Shown here piece after piece: positions 27,127 through 35,670 of a stretch of 64,000 nt of DNA. Numbering within the stretch: position 1 is the first letter of the stretch; each line of letters starts with the position of its first letter. Below the pieces are notes generated by a model. That model worked only from the letters and a program-made list of their open reading frames with translations, did not search any database and was not told the DNA's origin. Origin of the DNA: Lysinibacillus fusiformis. GTDB taxonomy: Bacteria > Bacillota > Bacilli > Bacillales_A > Planococcaceae. A program made the translations under genes and the position numbers. The DNA lies in assembly GCA_030027265.1 (NCBI GenBank), contig JASENG010000013.1, positions 1-64,000 on the forward strand. Direction: 5' to 3'.

Positions 27127-27333
27127 ATGGCCAGTATTGGTGTACCTGGGTTAATCATTATTTTAGTCTTAGCCTTGATTATTTTTGGGCCTTCAAAATT
27201 GCCGCAATTAGGCAGAGCAGTCGGTGATACACTTAGAGAATTTAAAACATCTACTAAAGGTGTAATGGACGATGTAACAGAGGACTTAAAGATAGAAGAG
27301 GTTACTGAAGCAGAAGAAGTCAAAAAAGTTTAA
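27127..27333 (+). CDS. tatA: Twin-arginine translocase subunit TatA
   Basis: Protein of 68 residues: one N-terminal helix ([15 protein letters not shown]), the [14 protein letters not shown] hinge, an amphipathic helix ([10 protein letters not shown]) and an acidic tail. This is the TatA/E type that in Bacillus also does the TatB job. It follows tatC in the same direction after AAGGAGGAAA, and a terminator closes the pair. The order tatC-tatA reverses the more usual tatA-tatC. No Tat substrate gene is adjacent. Confidence 0.94.
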   Translation: MASIGVPGLIIILVLALIIFGPSKLPQLGRAVGDTLREFKTSTKGVMDDVTEDLKIEEVTEAEEVKKV

Positions 27334-27343
27334 TTTTGGGCAA

Positions 27344-27382
27344 GGAAGAGAAGTCATTTAATTTGGCTTTTCTTCTTTTTTC
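27344..27382 (+). terminator. Terminator after tatA
   Basis: GAAGAGAAG pairs with CTTTTCTTC (one G-T) and runs directly into TTTTTT. Confidence 0.65.
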
Positions 27383-27515
27383 TATTAAATAGGAAAGTAT
27401 TGAATTGTTATTTGAATATAATTTAAAGTTGTGTAAAGAATCACGAAAAAGGTTGTATACAAATCTCTCCTTTGTTAAGATGTTATGAAAAAAGAGGAGC
27501 AAATAAAATTTAACT

Positions 27516-28709
27516 ATGAATTCAAAGAAAAAATCACCTTCTTTAAAGACTTTGCTGGAAATCTTTAAAGCATCAACTAAGTTAGGTTTCACATCATTCG
27601 GTGGACCTACTGCGCATTTAGGATACTTTCATGAAGAATACATTCGCAGAAAAAAATGGCTCGATGAAAAAACTTATGCAGAACTGGTGGCTTTATGTCA
27701 GTTCTTGCCTGGTCCAGCTAGCAGTCAGGTAGGTATCGGAATCGGAGTAATGCGGGGTGGGGCCTTAGGAGGCATTATTTCGTTTTTAGGTTTTACCATG
27801 CCCTCTGTCATTGCTTTAATAATATTTGCGTTGCTTGTTCAGGGGTTTGATGTAAGTGATGCAGGATGGATTCATGGACTTAAAATTGTAGCGGTTGCTG
27901 TAGTGGCGCATGCAATTTTAGGAATGGCGAAGAATTTAACGCCGGATTTGCCGCGAAAAGCCATCGCGATTTCTGCAATAGCGGTTGTCCTATTATGGCA
28001 AACCGCTTTTGCCCAAGTAGGGATTATTTTATTGGCCGGCATTTTGGGATATGTGCTTTTTATACAATCAAATGAAGGAAATACTTCTAACTTTTCCTTT
28101 CCTATCACAAAGAAATTTGGTATCTTTTGCCTTACATTATTCTTCGGTCTTTTGATTCTTCTCCCCATCCTGAGGGAGGTCGTTTCATCACGATTGGTGG
28201 CGATGTTTGATAGCTTTTATCGTGCAGGATCCCTCGTTTTTGGAGGGGGCCATGTGGTGTTGCCGTTATTAGAGAGGGAGTTTGTTCCTGCGGGCTGGAT
28301 TAGCGAGGAAGCCTTTTTGGCAGGATACGGGGCAACACAAGCAGTACCGGGTCCAATGTTCACTTTTGCCGCCTATATAGGGGCTGTCATGGATGGCTGG
28401 ATAGGAGGAATCCTTGCAACAATCGCTATCTTTTTACCAGCATTTTTGCTTGTTTTTGGAACACTCCCGTTTTGGAATGCACTACGCCGAAATGGAAAAA
28501 TGAAGGGTGCCTTTATGGGCATGAATGCTGCGGTTGTAGGAATATTAATTTCTGCCCTGTATGATCCGATTTTTACTTCCGCAATCATCGAGCCAATCGA
28601 TTTTGTCTTCGCCGTTATACTGTTTAGTATGTTGACTTATTGGAAAATGGCTCCTTGGATAATTGTAATCACGGGAGTAGTTGGTGGAATAATCCTATCA
28701 CTTATATAA
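27516..28709 (+). CDS. chrA: Chromate transporter, long-chain ChrA
   Basis: Polytopic protein of 397 residues made of two homologous halves, the long-chain CHR form. The N half has FTSFGGPTAHLGYFHEEYI and LCQFLPGPASSQ; the C half repeats the plan with SLVFGGGHVVLPLLEREFV and ATQAVPGPMFTFAAYIG. Characterised members expel chromate, but many genomic copies are untested and may move other oxyanions. The ATG is 16-17 nt from the best GAGGAG, a wide spacing, so the start is less certain than the identity. A good terminator follows. Confidence 0.92.
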   Translation: MNSKKKSPSLKTLLEIFKASTKLGFTSFGGPTAHLGYFHEEYIRRKKWLDEKTYAELVALCQFLPGPASSQVGIGIGVMRGGALGGIISFLGFTMPSVIALIIFALLVQGFDVSDAGWIHGLKIVAVAVVAHAILGMAKNLTPDLPRKAIAISAIAVVLLWQTAFAQVGIILLAGILGYVLFIQSNEGNTSNFSFPITKKFGIFCLTLFFGLLILLPILREVVSSRLVAMFDSFYRAGSLVFGGGHVVLPLLEREFVPAGWISEEAFLAGYGATQAVPGPMFTFAAYIGAVMDGWIGGILATIAIFLPAFLLVFGTLPFWNALRRNGKMKGAFMGMNAAVVGILISALYDPIFTSAIIEPIDFVFAVILFSMLTYWKMAPWIIVITGVVGGIILSLI

Positions 28710-28753
28710 AAAATCCGTTTCAAAAGGAAAGTTCCTTACGAAACGGATTTTAA
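28708..28753. terminator. Terminator after chrA
   Basis: The arms AAAATCCGTTTC and GAAACGGATTTT pair perfectly around an 18-nt loop that itself holds a small pair GGAA/TTCC; T-rich tract follows. Confidence 0.88.
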
Positions 28754-28765
28754 TTTTGGCTAAGC

Positions 28766-28869
28766 TTACGATCTTGTACCAGCAAGTCCCTTATAGACTT
28801 CCACAACGGTTTTGATAATTTCGTCAGGGTAATCGTAATGCACAGCGTGAGTCCAGGTATTGGCAGATA
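28766..28869 (-). pseudogene. C-terminal remnant of an alpha/beta hydrolase-like gene
   Basis: The minus strand encodes about 34 residues ending at TAA: TWTHAVHYDYPDEI followed by a helix IKTVVEVYKGL. The THAVHYDYPDE pattern looks like the C-terminal catalytic-His loop and last helix of alpha/beta hydrolases. Upstream the frame becomes AT-rich noncoding sequence with no start and no rest of the fold, so I read it as a decayed gene tail. The similarity is by eye only. Confidence 0.45.
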
Positions 28870-29023
28870 TAAATTAATTGGACTTAAGATTGTGAAATAA
28901 AATAAAATGCTAGTGTTTCTTTCGAAGTGAAATAGTGATGATGGCCAAAAATGAATTTCTCTATCTATCAAGTTTTACAATTTCATTTAGAACAACCCAA
29001 AGGAGATCAGCTTTTTGGCAATA

Positions 29024-29066
29024 TAAAACCCGGTGAAGAAAAGATCAAATTTCTATCCCCACCGGA
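29024..29066 (-). terminator. Terminator after the lectin-like gene
   Basis: On the minus strand CCGGTG and CACCGG pair across a loop of about 25 nt and are followed by GTTTTATATT. It is 22 nt beyond the stop codon. Confidence 0.6.
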
Positions 29067-29087
29067 TTTTTAGCTTTTGTAAAATAG

Positions 29088-30347
29088 TTATTGCCCTTGC
29101 CACGTATGAATTAACTCATTATTTTGTCCTTTTGCAAAGACATCTGTTCGGCTAGGACCCCAGGATACAGCTGCTGGTGCACTTGTAAGATTGCCTCCAA
29201 TAGACTCCCAGCTATCCCAGCGAGAGCCGTTCCAAGAGCGCTTGTATAGACGGTTGCCAGTTCCTCTAACAAAGACGTCAAGCTGATTTGCGCGTCGTGA
29301 TGAAACAGTTGGCGCACTTGTTAATGTACCACCAAGGCTTTCCCAATCGCTCCAGCGGCTGCCGTCCCACCACTTGTGAATTAAATCGTTATTTTGTCCT
29401 CTTGCGAAAAGATCGATTCGGTTAGGACCCCACGAGATCGCAGCTGGTTCAGAGTTTAGATTTCCACCAAGGTCTTCCCACTCTTCCCAGCGAGAGCCGT
29501 TCCAAGTTCGCTTATAAGTACGATTTCCTGTACCTCTAACAAAAACATCTAATTGATTTGCACGGCTTGATGAAACGGCAGGACCACTTGTTAATGTACC
29601 GCCAAGATTCTCCCAGTCGCTCCAACTGCTGCCGTCCCACCATTTATGATATAACGCATTATCTGTCCCTCTGCCAAATACGTCGATGCGATTTGGCCCC
29701 CAAGAAACAGCTGCTGGCGAGGAAGTTAAAGTACCGCCGAGGTTTTCCCAGCTGCTCCAACGAGTACCATCCCACCAAATATGGTAAAGTGCATTATCTG
29801 TACCTCTACCGAAGACATCTAAGCGATTTGCACTCCAGGAAGAAACGGTCGGTGCTCCAACTAGTGTGCCGCCAAGGCTTTCCCAATTTGCCCAACCTTG
29901 CCCAGGTGTCGGTGTAGGAGCGGGTGCTGGCCCAGGATTCGGTTGGCTTCCTCTTAAAAGATTTAATGTAATTTCGATGACTCTAGTTAATACCTGGTCA
30001 ATGGTGTTTAAAGGAAGGTTCATTGAACGCACCAAGGTATTAAACCAAGGCGTTTCCCTCTGGAATTGTGTATATATTTGACTAGCCGAACGATTAATAT
30101 TTGCTTGATTTCTTGTAAAGTTCACGACATAAAAAAAGAGTGTTGCTACCAATTGTTGGTTTACACCAGCCTGCTGCAATTGAGTGAATAGATTACTATG
30201 CTGGCTGCGGATTGTTTGCATAAGCTGCTGAACACTCGGTTTTTGCTGTGGATTTCTTTGGGCATATTGGGGTCTTGCTGGATTATAAGGAGTGTCCGTA
30301 TTCGTTGGAACATATTGCACGTAATAATATGGATAACCATTATACAT
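29088..30347 (-). CDS. Six-repeat beta-propeller lectin-like protein (DUF346/PLL type) with coat-like N-terminus
   Basis: Protein of 419 residues in three parts. Residues 1-35 are rich in Tyr, Pro, Gln and Asn (YPYYYVQYVP) and about 38-132 is helical; 133-150 is a Pro-Ala-Thr linker; from 151 there are six tandem units of about 45 residues with W-x-WE-x-LGG-x-L, a DVF-x-RG strand and an H/K-x-WWDG-x-x-W close. The pattern matches DUF346 repeats, seen in PLL-like and fucose-binding propeller lectins. It has no signal peptide, so a spore-surface role is possible but unproven. GGAGG lies about 11 nt before the ATG. A terminator follows and no other coat gene is adjacent. Confidence 0.82.
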   Translation of the reverse strand: MYNGYPYYYVQYVPTNTDTPYNPARPQYAQRNPQQKPSVQQLMQTIRSQHSNLFTQLQQAGVNQQLVATLFFYVVNFTRNQANINRSASQIYTQFQRETPWFNTLVRSMNLPLNTIDQVLTRVIEITLNLLRGSQPNPGPAPAPTPTPGQGWANWESLGGTLVGAPTVSSWSANRLDVFGRGTDNALYHIWWDGTRWSSWENLGGTLTSSPAAVSWGPNRIDVFGRGTDNALYHKWWDGSSWSDWENLGGTLTSGPAVSSSRANQLDVFVRGTGNRTYKRTWNGSRWEEWEDLGGNLNSEPAAISWGPNRIDLFARGQNNDLIHKWWDGSRWSDWESLGGTLTSAPTVSSRRANQLDVFVRGTGNRLYKRSWNGSRWDSWESIGGNLTSAPAAVSWGPSRTDVFAKGQNNELIHTWQGQ

Positions 30348-30481
30348 GAGTCATAAAATCCTCCGTTTTTCAATAGTGTATGCACTAATTGAAAAATGTG
30401 GGAATATAGATTTTAGATTCATCGGAATTGGTGCGAAAAAAAACTAGAAATACAACGTTAGAAGAAGCTGCAGCCAAAATT

Positions 30482-30931
30482 TTAACTGTCGTCATTTTTA
30501 CTAAACAGGTGGGAGCGTTTCGGCCTTTCAAGAGGGGTAATGTTAATGATGAAATAACAAACGATTAAAATTAAAATTACAAGCGCAAAAATCAATGTGT
30601 CTAAGGGATGTTCATGATCTACTATAATAAGGCGCACCATAGCAGTAATCCCGATGTAGAGAAAATAACGAAGAGGGAAATGATAGTCGTCTTTAAAGTA
30701 TTTGACAATCATTGTTATAAATTCGAAGTATAGAAAAAAGAGGAGAATATTCGCTAGGAAAAGCGTATAATCTCCGCTATTTCCAAATAATAAGATTTTG
30801 AGAAATTCCAATATTTCTTTAAGCAGAAGGAATGATAAAATGAAAGCCAAAATGATCAGGCAAAAATTTAAAAACCATTGCAACACCGCGGGAAGTAACT
30901 TTATGGACATTTTCCATGCCACTTTTTTCAT
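30482..30931 (-). CDS. PsiE-like membrane protein
   Basis: Membrane protein of 149 residues with four helices. The block FLYFEFITMIVKYFKDDYHFPLRY followed by an IGITAMVRLIIVDHEHP loop is typical of the PsiE (phosphate-starvation-inducible E) family; the conserved Glu, Arg and Asp-His residues are there. Function is unknown; E. coli psiE is under phosphate and cAMP control, but I see no Pho box here. AAGGAGG sits 6 nt before the ATG. Monocistronic. Confidence 0.85.
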   Translation of the reverse strand: MKKVAWKMSIKLLPAVLQWFLNFCLIILAFILSFLLLKEILEFLKILLFGNSGDYTLFLANILLFFLYFEFITMIVKYFKDDYHFPLRYFLYIGITAMVRLIIVDHEHPLDTLIFALVILILIVCYFIINITPLERPKRSHLFSKNDDS

Positions 30932-31111
30932 GGTATCATACCTCCTTAATAATCCATTCTCTCTAATTAAATAGTATATTATGAAGGTGGATGCATGAAT
31001 ATGATAGGGAAAATGTCATTGTAGTAAATATTGGAAAAAGATACAATGATTTGGGTATGTAAGTGCTTAAATTGAGGCTAAAAAAATGGAAGGATTAAAA
31101 TGAATTAAATT

Positions 31112-32326
31112 ATGGAAGAAACTGAAACAAGAATGAATTTGAAAAGGTATTATCTGATTATCTATTTATTGATTGCCCTCATGATAATGGGGCTATTCTA
31201 CAAGAATCCATTATTAGGAAAAGGGGATATCGGCTATAATTTGCACTTGATGTGTGTAGTTATACTTTCTGTCTGCCTAATCATATATCCTATCTATCGA
31301 AGCAGTATTTTGAGATGGATGATTGTCCTAGTTGCTACTCTTTATTTTTATGCAATGTTTTTAGTATATCCCGAAATAGGATCAACCATATTATTGATCT
31401 ACTTTATTCCAGCTATATCAATAATATTTTTTGACAAAAAGCTATTCTACACTTCAATTATTCTAAATCAAGTACTGATAGTAGGGGTGATTGCTTACAT
31501 TGTTTTTAGCGGACAAGAAAGTCTTTATCCGAATGTCACAAGCGACACTATAGGAAATATAGCCACTTTCATTGGCAGCCAGATATTTCTGTATCTGATT
31601 TTTTATTTCACTTCAGAGCGTATAACGAAGATGAAGGAATATTATGAACAAGTAAAGCATGCTGAACGATTGAAAACGACGGGAGAGCTGGCAGCTGCGG
31701 TAGCACATGAGATTCGCAATCCTTTAACGGTTGTAAAGGGATATCTGCAACTTTATGAGCAAGACGCTACATTAGATCATCCAATGAAACAAAGTCTGCC
31801 TCTATTAATTGAAGAACTTGAAAATGCTGAACAGGTAATCTCTCAATTATTATCATTATCGCGGCCAACGGATCTAAAAACTGAGAGTGTCGATATAAGG
31901 ACAGCTATACACAGCGTTACAGAATTGCTGCAATCTTATGGGCTCTTCAATAGCAACAAAATAGAAGTGGTTATTGAATCTGATAGTTTAATCGAAATAA
32001 ATAAAATTGAGCTGCATCAATTGCTGGTGAATATCATAAAAAATGCCATTGAAGCTTCAAATGCTGGAGGGGAAATAACTGTCACAGCAAAAGAAATAGA
32101 GGGAAATCATGTTGAGATAAAGGTAATTGATACTGGAATTGGCATGTCGCCAGAAGAACTAGCCTTACTGGGTAAACCTTTTTATTCCCTAAAGAGTAAA
32201 GGGACTGGTTTAGGCGTAATGATTTGTACTAATATCGTAGAAAAATACAATGGCTCCATAAATTATAAAAGTGCCAAGGGAAATGGGACAACCGTTGCAA
32301 TCTGTTTCCCCTGTAAAACAAGGTAG
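31112..32326 (+). CDS. Membrane sensor histidine kinase (orphan)
   Basis: Protein of 404 residues: five or six membrane helices to about 167, a short linker coil, and a HisKA/HATPase_c core. His199 in AAVAHEIRNPLTVVKGYL is the phosphorylation site; ATP-site motifs are NIIKNAIEAS (N), DTGIGMS (G1) and GTGLGVMI (G2). With no periplasmic domain and no adjacent response regulator it resembles KinB/KinD-like sporulation kinases that feed the Spo0 phosphorelay; that is inference from layout. The ATG at 31112 lacks a well-spaced site (GGAAGG is about 20 nt away), and a three-codon ATGAATTAA just before it may modulate initiation. Confidence 0.87.
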   Translation: MEETETRMNLKRYYLIIYLLIALMIMGLFYKNPLLGKGDIGYNLHLMCVVILSVCLIIYPIYRSSILRWMIVLVATLYFYAMFLVYPEIGSTILLIYFIPAISIIFFDKKLFYTSIILNQVLIVGVIAYIVFSGQESLYPNVTSDTIGNIATFIGSQIFLYLIFYFTSERITKMKEYYEQVKHAERLKTTGELAAAVAHEIRNPLTVVKGYLQLYEQDATLDHPMKQSLPLLIEELENAEQVISQLLSLSRPTDLKTESVDIRTAIHSVTELLQSYGLFNSNKIEVVIESDSLIEINKIELHQLLVNIIKNAIEASNAGGEITVTAKEIEGNHVEIKVIDTGIGMSPEELALLGKPFYSLKSKGTGLGVMICTNIVEKYNGSINYKSAKGNGTTVAICFPCKTR

Positions 32327-32339
32327 AGGGGGAATATAT

Positions 32340-33026
32340 TTGCCAAGTATTGTTGAAAAACTTAAATTACAGAAGTATAAGAAAGTTGCGTTGCTCCAGT
32401 TGCCAAATGCCACTGCATACTTTGAAGAATTAACTGAATACGATACGAAATTAATGAATTCCAAAACCTATGATTTAATTTTTGCATTTGCAGTTGATAT
32501 GGAGTCATTGCAATCCATTGTTCACAAGATTATTGAGGGGAATTACCTTAATAATAAGGGCTATATTTATTTAGCCTATCCAAAAAAGGGGAATAAAGTC
32601 TATCCTTCTTTTATTCATCGGGATGATTTGTTCGCAGGATTAAATGCTGATAAAGAAGGTTATATCATTGGAAGTTCAATTAAATTCGCCCGTATGGTTG
32701 CGTTGGATGATGTGTTTACGGTAGTAGGTTTAAAAGAAGATTCCAAATCCAAAAATAACAAATCCACGAAAGCAAGCCAGTGTGTTGATGATTACATAGG
32801 AATGATTCCTCAAATCGAAGCTGATCTGCAAGAGGTACCAGAGGTTCTAGCTTTTTACCAATCCTTAACACGAGGATATCAAAAGGATTGGGCACGCTAT
32901 GTTTATAGTGCAAAACAGGAAGCAACAAAAGAAAAACGACGCCATGAAATGATAAAAATACTAAAAGAAGGATACAAAAGCAGAGATTTGTATCTCCAGA
33001 AAAATAAAAACAATCAACTGACTTAG
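32340..33026 (+). CDS. OmdA/YdeI-type protein
   Basis: Protein of 228 residues. The C-terminal part, with YQSLTRGYQKDWARYVYSAKQEATKEKRRHEMIKIL, matches the OmdA/YdeI family (bacteriocin-protection or OmpD-associated domain), whose molecular activity is unclear. The N-terminal 130 residues resemble the DUF3052-like half seen in some members. It starts at TTG 13 nt after the histidine kinase stop, with GAGGGGG at 7 nt, so the two are probably co-transcribed. A longer frame overlaps the kinase and lacks a site. No known link between this family and histidine kinases. Confidence 0.75.
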   Translation: MPSIVEKLKLQKYKKVALLQLPNATAYFEELTEYDTKLMNSKTYDLIFAFAVDMESLQSIVHKIIEGNYLNNKGYIYLAYPKKGNKVYPSFIHRDDLFAGLNADKEGYIIGSSIKFARMVALDDVFTVVGLKEDSKSKNNKSTKASQCVDDYIGMIPQIEADLQEVPEVLAFYQSLTRGYQKDWARYVYSAKQEATKEKRRHEMIKILKEGYKSRDLYLQKNKNNQLT

Positions 33027-33053
33027 GATGTGACATTCTAAGTCAGTTTTTCT
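33017..33053 (+). terminator. Terminator after the kinase-OmdA pair
   Basis: ACTGACTTAG and CTAAGTCAGT are perfect complements around an 11-nt loop, then TTTTTC. The left arm overlaps the end of the coding sequence. Confidence 0.9.
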
Positions 33054-33056
33054 TTT

Positions 33057-33340
33057 AAATTAAAGTCATATGCATTTACAAACCTTTCAGTAGTTTGTGA
33101 GTAACACGGCTAGAAATAACAACTCTCAGTATAATGATAAAAGTAAAATTTTCTATGTTGCAATAATTTTTTGGTGCCTGAAATCCAGAACAAATCTACT
33201 AATATAACTAATAAATAAATTTGAAAGTCTATACTACTAGATAACTCTGTAATATAAAAAGTCTAAATTTACTAAAAAATCACACTAGACTAAATATAAA
33301 GAATGTTTTACAATCATAAAGTCAATTAATTGAAGATAGA
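33057..33340. other. AT-rich region upstream of the liv operon
   Basis: About 280 bp, over 70 percent AT by eye, with no open frame or hairpin that I can support. It probably holds upstream control sequence for livJ. Confidence 0.45.
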
Positions 33341-33342
33341 TA

Positions 33343-33370
33343 TATTTTCAGAGTTTAATTTCAGAATATT
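33343..33370 (+). promoter_or_regulatory. Candidate overlapping CodY boxes before livJ
   Basis: TAATTTCAGAATATT (33356-33370) differs from the CodY consensus AATTTTCWGAAAATT at three of 15 positions; a weaker box with five mismatches overlaps it at 33343-33357. CodY binds branched-chain amino acids and GTP and commonly represses their uptake genes. A TATAAT lies at 33415-33420. Position and biology fit; the match is imperfect. Confidence 0.4.
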
Positions 33371-33457
33371 TAGATTACCTATTGATGTTAAGAAGTCTGA
33401 ATATTATAATTATTAAAACATATGATTCTATGCAACAACTTTCGGGGGGAAAACAAA

Positions 33458-34666
33458 ATGGCAGAAAGAAAAACATTAAAGAGATTCGCATCAGTATTTT
33501 TAGCATCATCATTGATCGTAGGGGCACTAGCAGGTTGCAGTTCCAGTGAAGGGACGAGCACTGAAGGCGGAAGTGCTTCTAGTGATAGCAGCGATGTAAT
33601 CAAAATTGGTGCAAACTTAGAACTTTCAGGTGCGGTTGCATCTTATGGTTCATCTATCGCAAACGGTGCAGAATTAGCGGTTGAAGAAATCAACGCTGCT
33701 GGTGGTATCGATGGAAAACAAATTCAATTAGTTAAAGTTGATAATAAATCAGAGAATGCAGAAGCAACAAACGCAGCTATTAAGCTTGCAACAAAAGATA
33801 AAGTAACTGCAATGATTGCTCCAGCGACTTCTGGAAATGTAATTGCAACGGCTCAAATTGCCAATCAATATAAAATCCCAACTGTTACTGCATCTGGGAC
33901 GGCTCCGAATGTAACTGAAAATGAAGACGGAACAATCAATGATTTTGTATTCCGTACATGCTTCATCGATCCATTCCAAGGGATTGTTGCAGCAAACTTC
34001 GCCACTAACGAACTTGGTGCAAAAAATGTAGCAATTTATGCGGATAATGCATCGGATTATGCAAAAGGATTAGCGGCTTCATTTAAAGAGCAAATAGAAG
34101 CAAATGGCGGGAAAGTGGTAGCTGAAGAAGCTTATGTAGCGGATGATACGGATTTCAAATCAATATTGACTCGCATCAAATCGGCAAATCCAGATTTCAT
34201 CTTCATTCCTGGATACTATGAAGAGGTTGGTCTTATTGTTAAACAAGCTCGTGAATTAGGAATTACTGCACCTTTAATGGGCGCTGATGGTTGGGACTCT
34301 CCAACTCTAGTAGAACTGGCAGGGGCAGAAGCACTTAATAACACATTCATTACAAACCATTATTCTTCACAAGATCCAGAAGAAACAATTCAAGGATTTG
34401 TTGAAGCATTTAAAGGGGAATACAATGAGGCACCAAACGCTTTCCATGCACTTGGCTATGACACAGTTTACTACATCAAGGATGCAATTGAACGTGCAGG
34501 CTCAACAGATGGCGAGGCAATCCAAAAAGCTTTAGCTGAAACAAAAGATTTAAGTTTAATTACAGGTACATTCTCAGTAGACGAAAAACACAACCCAGTT
34601 AAATCCGCAACAGTTCTAGAATACGTAGACGGTAATCAAGAGTTCAAAACAAAAGTTAATCCGTAA
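33458..34666 (+). CDS. livJ: Branched-chain amino acid ABC transporter, substrate-binding lipoprotein
   Basis: Periplasmic-type binding protein of 402 residues tethered as a lipoprotein (lipobox LAGC near residue 26). A Ser/Gly/Thr linker leads to the type I fold: IKIGANLELSGAVASYGSSIANGAELAVEEINAAGGI is the LivJ signature and DNKSENAEATNAAIKL its ligand-side loop. It captures Leu, Ile or Val and delivers them to LivHM. The ATG at 33458 follows GGGGGG; a 12-codon longer frame is not supported. First gene of livJHMGF, separated from livH by a strong hairpin. Confidence 0.94.
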   Translation: MAERKTLKRFASVFLASSLIVGALAGCSSSEGTSTEGGSASSDSSDVIKIGANLELSGAVASYGSSIANGAELAVEEINAAGGIDGKQIQLVKVDNKSENAEATNAAIKLATKDKVTAMIAPATSGNVIATAQIANQYKIPTVTASGTAPNVTENEDGTINDFVFRTCFIDPFQGIVAANFATNELGAKNVAIYADNASDYAKGLAASFKEQIEANGGKVVAEEAYVADDTDFKSILTRIKSANPDFIFIPGYYEEVGLIVKQARELGITAPLMGADGWDSPTLVELAGAEALNNTFITNHYSSQDPEETIQGFVEAFKGEYNEAPNAFHALGYDTVYYIKDAIERAGSTDGEAIQKALAETKDLSLITGTFSVDEKHNPVKSATVLEYVDGNQEFKTKVNP

Positions 34667-34695
34667 ATTTTGCGTATAGACGAATGAACGAATGA

Positions 34696-34722
34696 GGGGG
34701 GGCGAGATTAGCCCCCCTTTTT
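34696..34722 (+). terminator. Hairpin between livJ and livH (partial terminator)
   Basis: GGGGGG-CGAGATTA-G-CCCCCC followed by TTTTT is a classic intrinsic terminator shape. As the operon continues in the same direction 60 nt later, it probably lets a fraction of polymerases through and stabilises livJ mRNA, so the binding protein exceeds the membrane parts. Confidence 0.85.
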
Positions 34723-34783
34723 ACAATTTTAAATCTATTAAATCCTAATCTGACAGAATTGAAGAAAAAGGGAGTGAGAGCTT

Positions 34784-35659
34784 ATGGAGTGGATACAACA
34801 ACTAGTAAATGGTATATCCCTTGGAAGTATTTATGCATTAATTGCACTGGGATATACGATGGTATACGGAATCATAAAGTTGATTAACTTTGCGCATGGC
34901 GATGTTTTTATGCTAGGGGCATTTATTGGTTTTTATGCAATTGCAAATTGGGGAATCGGGTTCTTCCCCGCCCTTATTATTTCCATGGTACTCTGTGCCG
35001 TTATCGGTGTGATTATTGAGCGGGTTGCTTATAAAAGGTTACGTCATGCAACACGTATCGCCGCCCTTATTACAGCAATTGGTGTTTCGTTATTGATTGA
35101 ATATACAGTGATATTCTTCCGAGGAGCTTCCCCAGAAGCATATCCAGAGGTTCTTCCGAAAACATCCATTGATATCTTGGGGGTAAGTATTAGTTCAATT
35201 TCAATCTTAATTTTAGCTGTAACGATTGTTCTAATGATCTTATTGCAATTTATTGTTCATAAAACGAAAATCGGAAAAGCAATGCGTGCCGTTTCGCTTG
35301 ATCCGGATGCAGCCCGTTTAATGGGAATCAATGTAGATAATACAATTTCTGCTACATTTGCCATTGGTTCTGCATTAGCTGGAGCAGCAGGTGTTATATT
35401 CGGTGTTTACTACACTAGAATTGAGCCATTAATGGGGGTATTGCCAGGGTTAAAAGCATTTATTGCAGCGGTATTTGGCGGTATTGGCAGTATTCCGGGA
35501 GCAATGGTCGGCGGCTTATCTTTAGGTGTAGTTGAAACGGTTGTTAGTGCATTAGGTTTCTCTTTATGGCGCGATGCAGCCGCATTTGTTATCTTAATTT
35601 TAATTTTAATTTTGAAACCATCGGGTATATTCGGAAAAAATACCCGAGAGAAAGTGTAG
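34784..35659 (+). CDS. livH: Branched-chain amino acid ABC transporter permease LivH
   Basis: Inner-membrane permease of 291 residues with about eight helices. LVNGISLGSIYALIALGYTMVYGIIKLINFAHGD is the LivH N-terminal signature; the cytoplasmic EAA-like coupling loop is KAMRAVSLDPDAARLMGIN, and GLKAFIAAVFGGIGSIPGAMVGG is the conserved C-terminal block. It pairs with LivM. GGGAGTGAGAG precedes the ATG. livM begins 11 nt after its stop. Confidence 0.94.
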   Translation: MEWIQQLVNGISLGSIYALIALGYTMVYGIIKLINFAHGDVFMLGAFIGFYAIANWGIGFFPALIISMVLCAVIGVIIERVAYKRLRHATRIAALITAIGVSLLIEYTVIFFRGASPEAYPEVLPKTSIDILGVSISSISILILAVTIVLMILLQFIVHKTKIGKAMRAVSLDPDAARLMGINVDNTISATFAIGSALAGAAGVIFGVYYTRIEPLMGVLPGLKAFIAAVFGGIGSIPGAMVGGLSLGVVETVVSALGFSLWRDAAAFVILILILILKPSGIFGKNTREKV

Positions 35660-35670
35660 GTGAGGCGTAT

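Noticed and set aside
29100-29890. Possible CRISPR or noncoding repeat array
   Set aside because: The 135-bp periodicity is explained by the protein repeats; there are no short direct repeats with unique spacers and no cas genes.
29558-29917. 119-codon plus-strand frame inside the lectin-like gene
   Set aside because: It repeats with the same period as the lectin units, so it is their antisense shadow.
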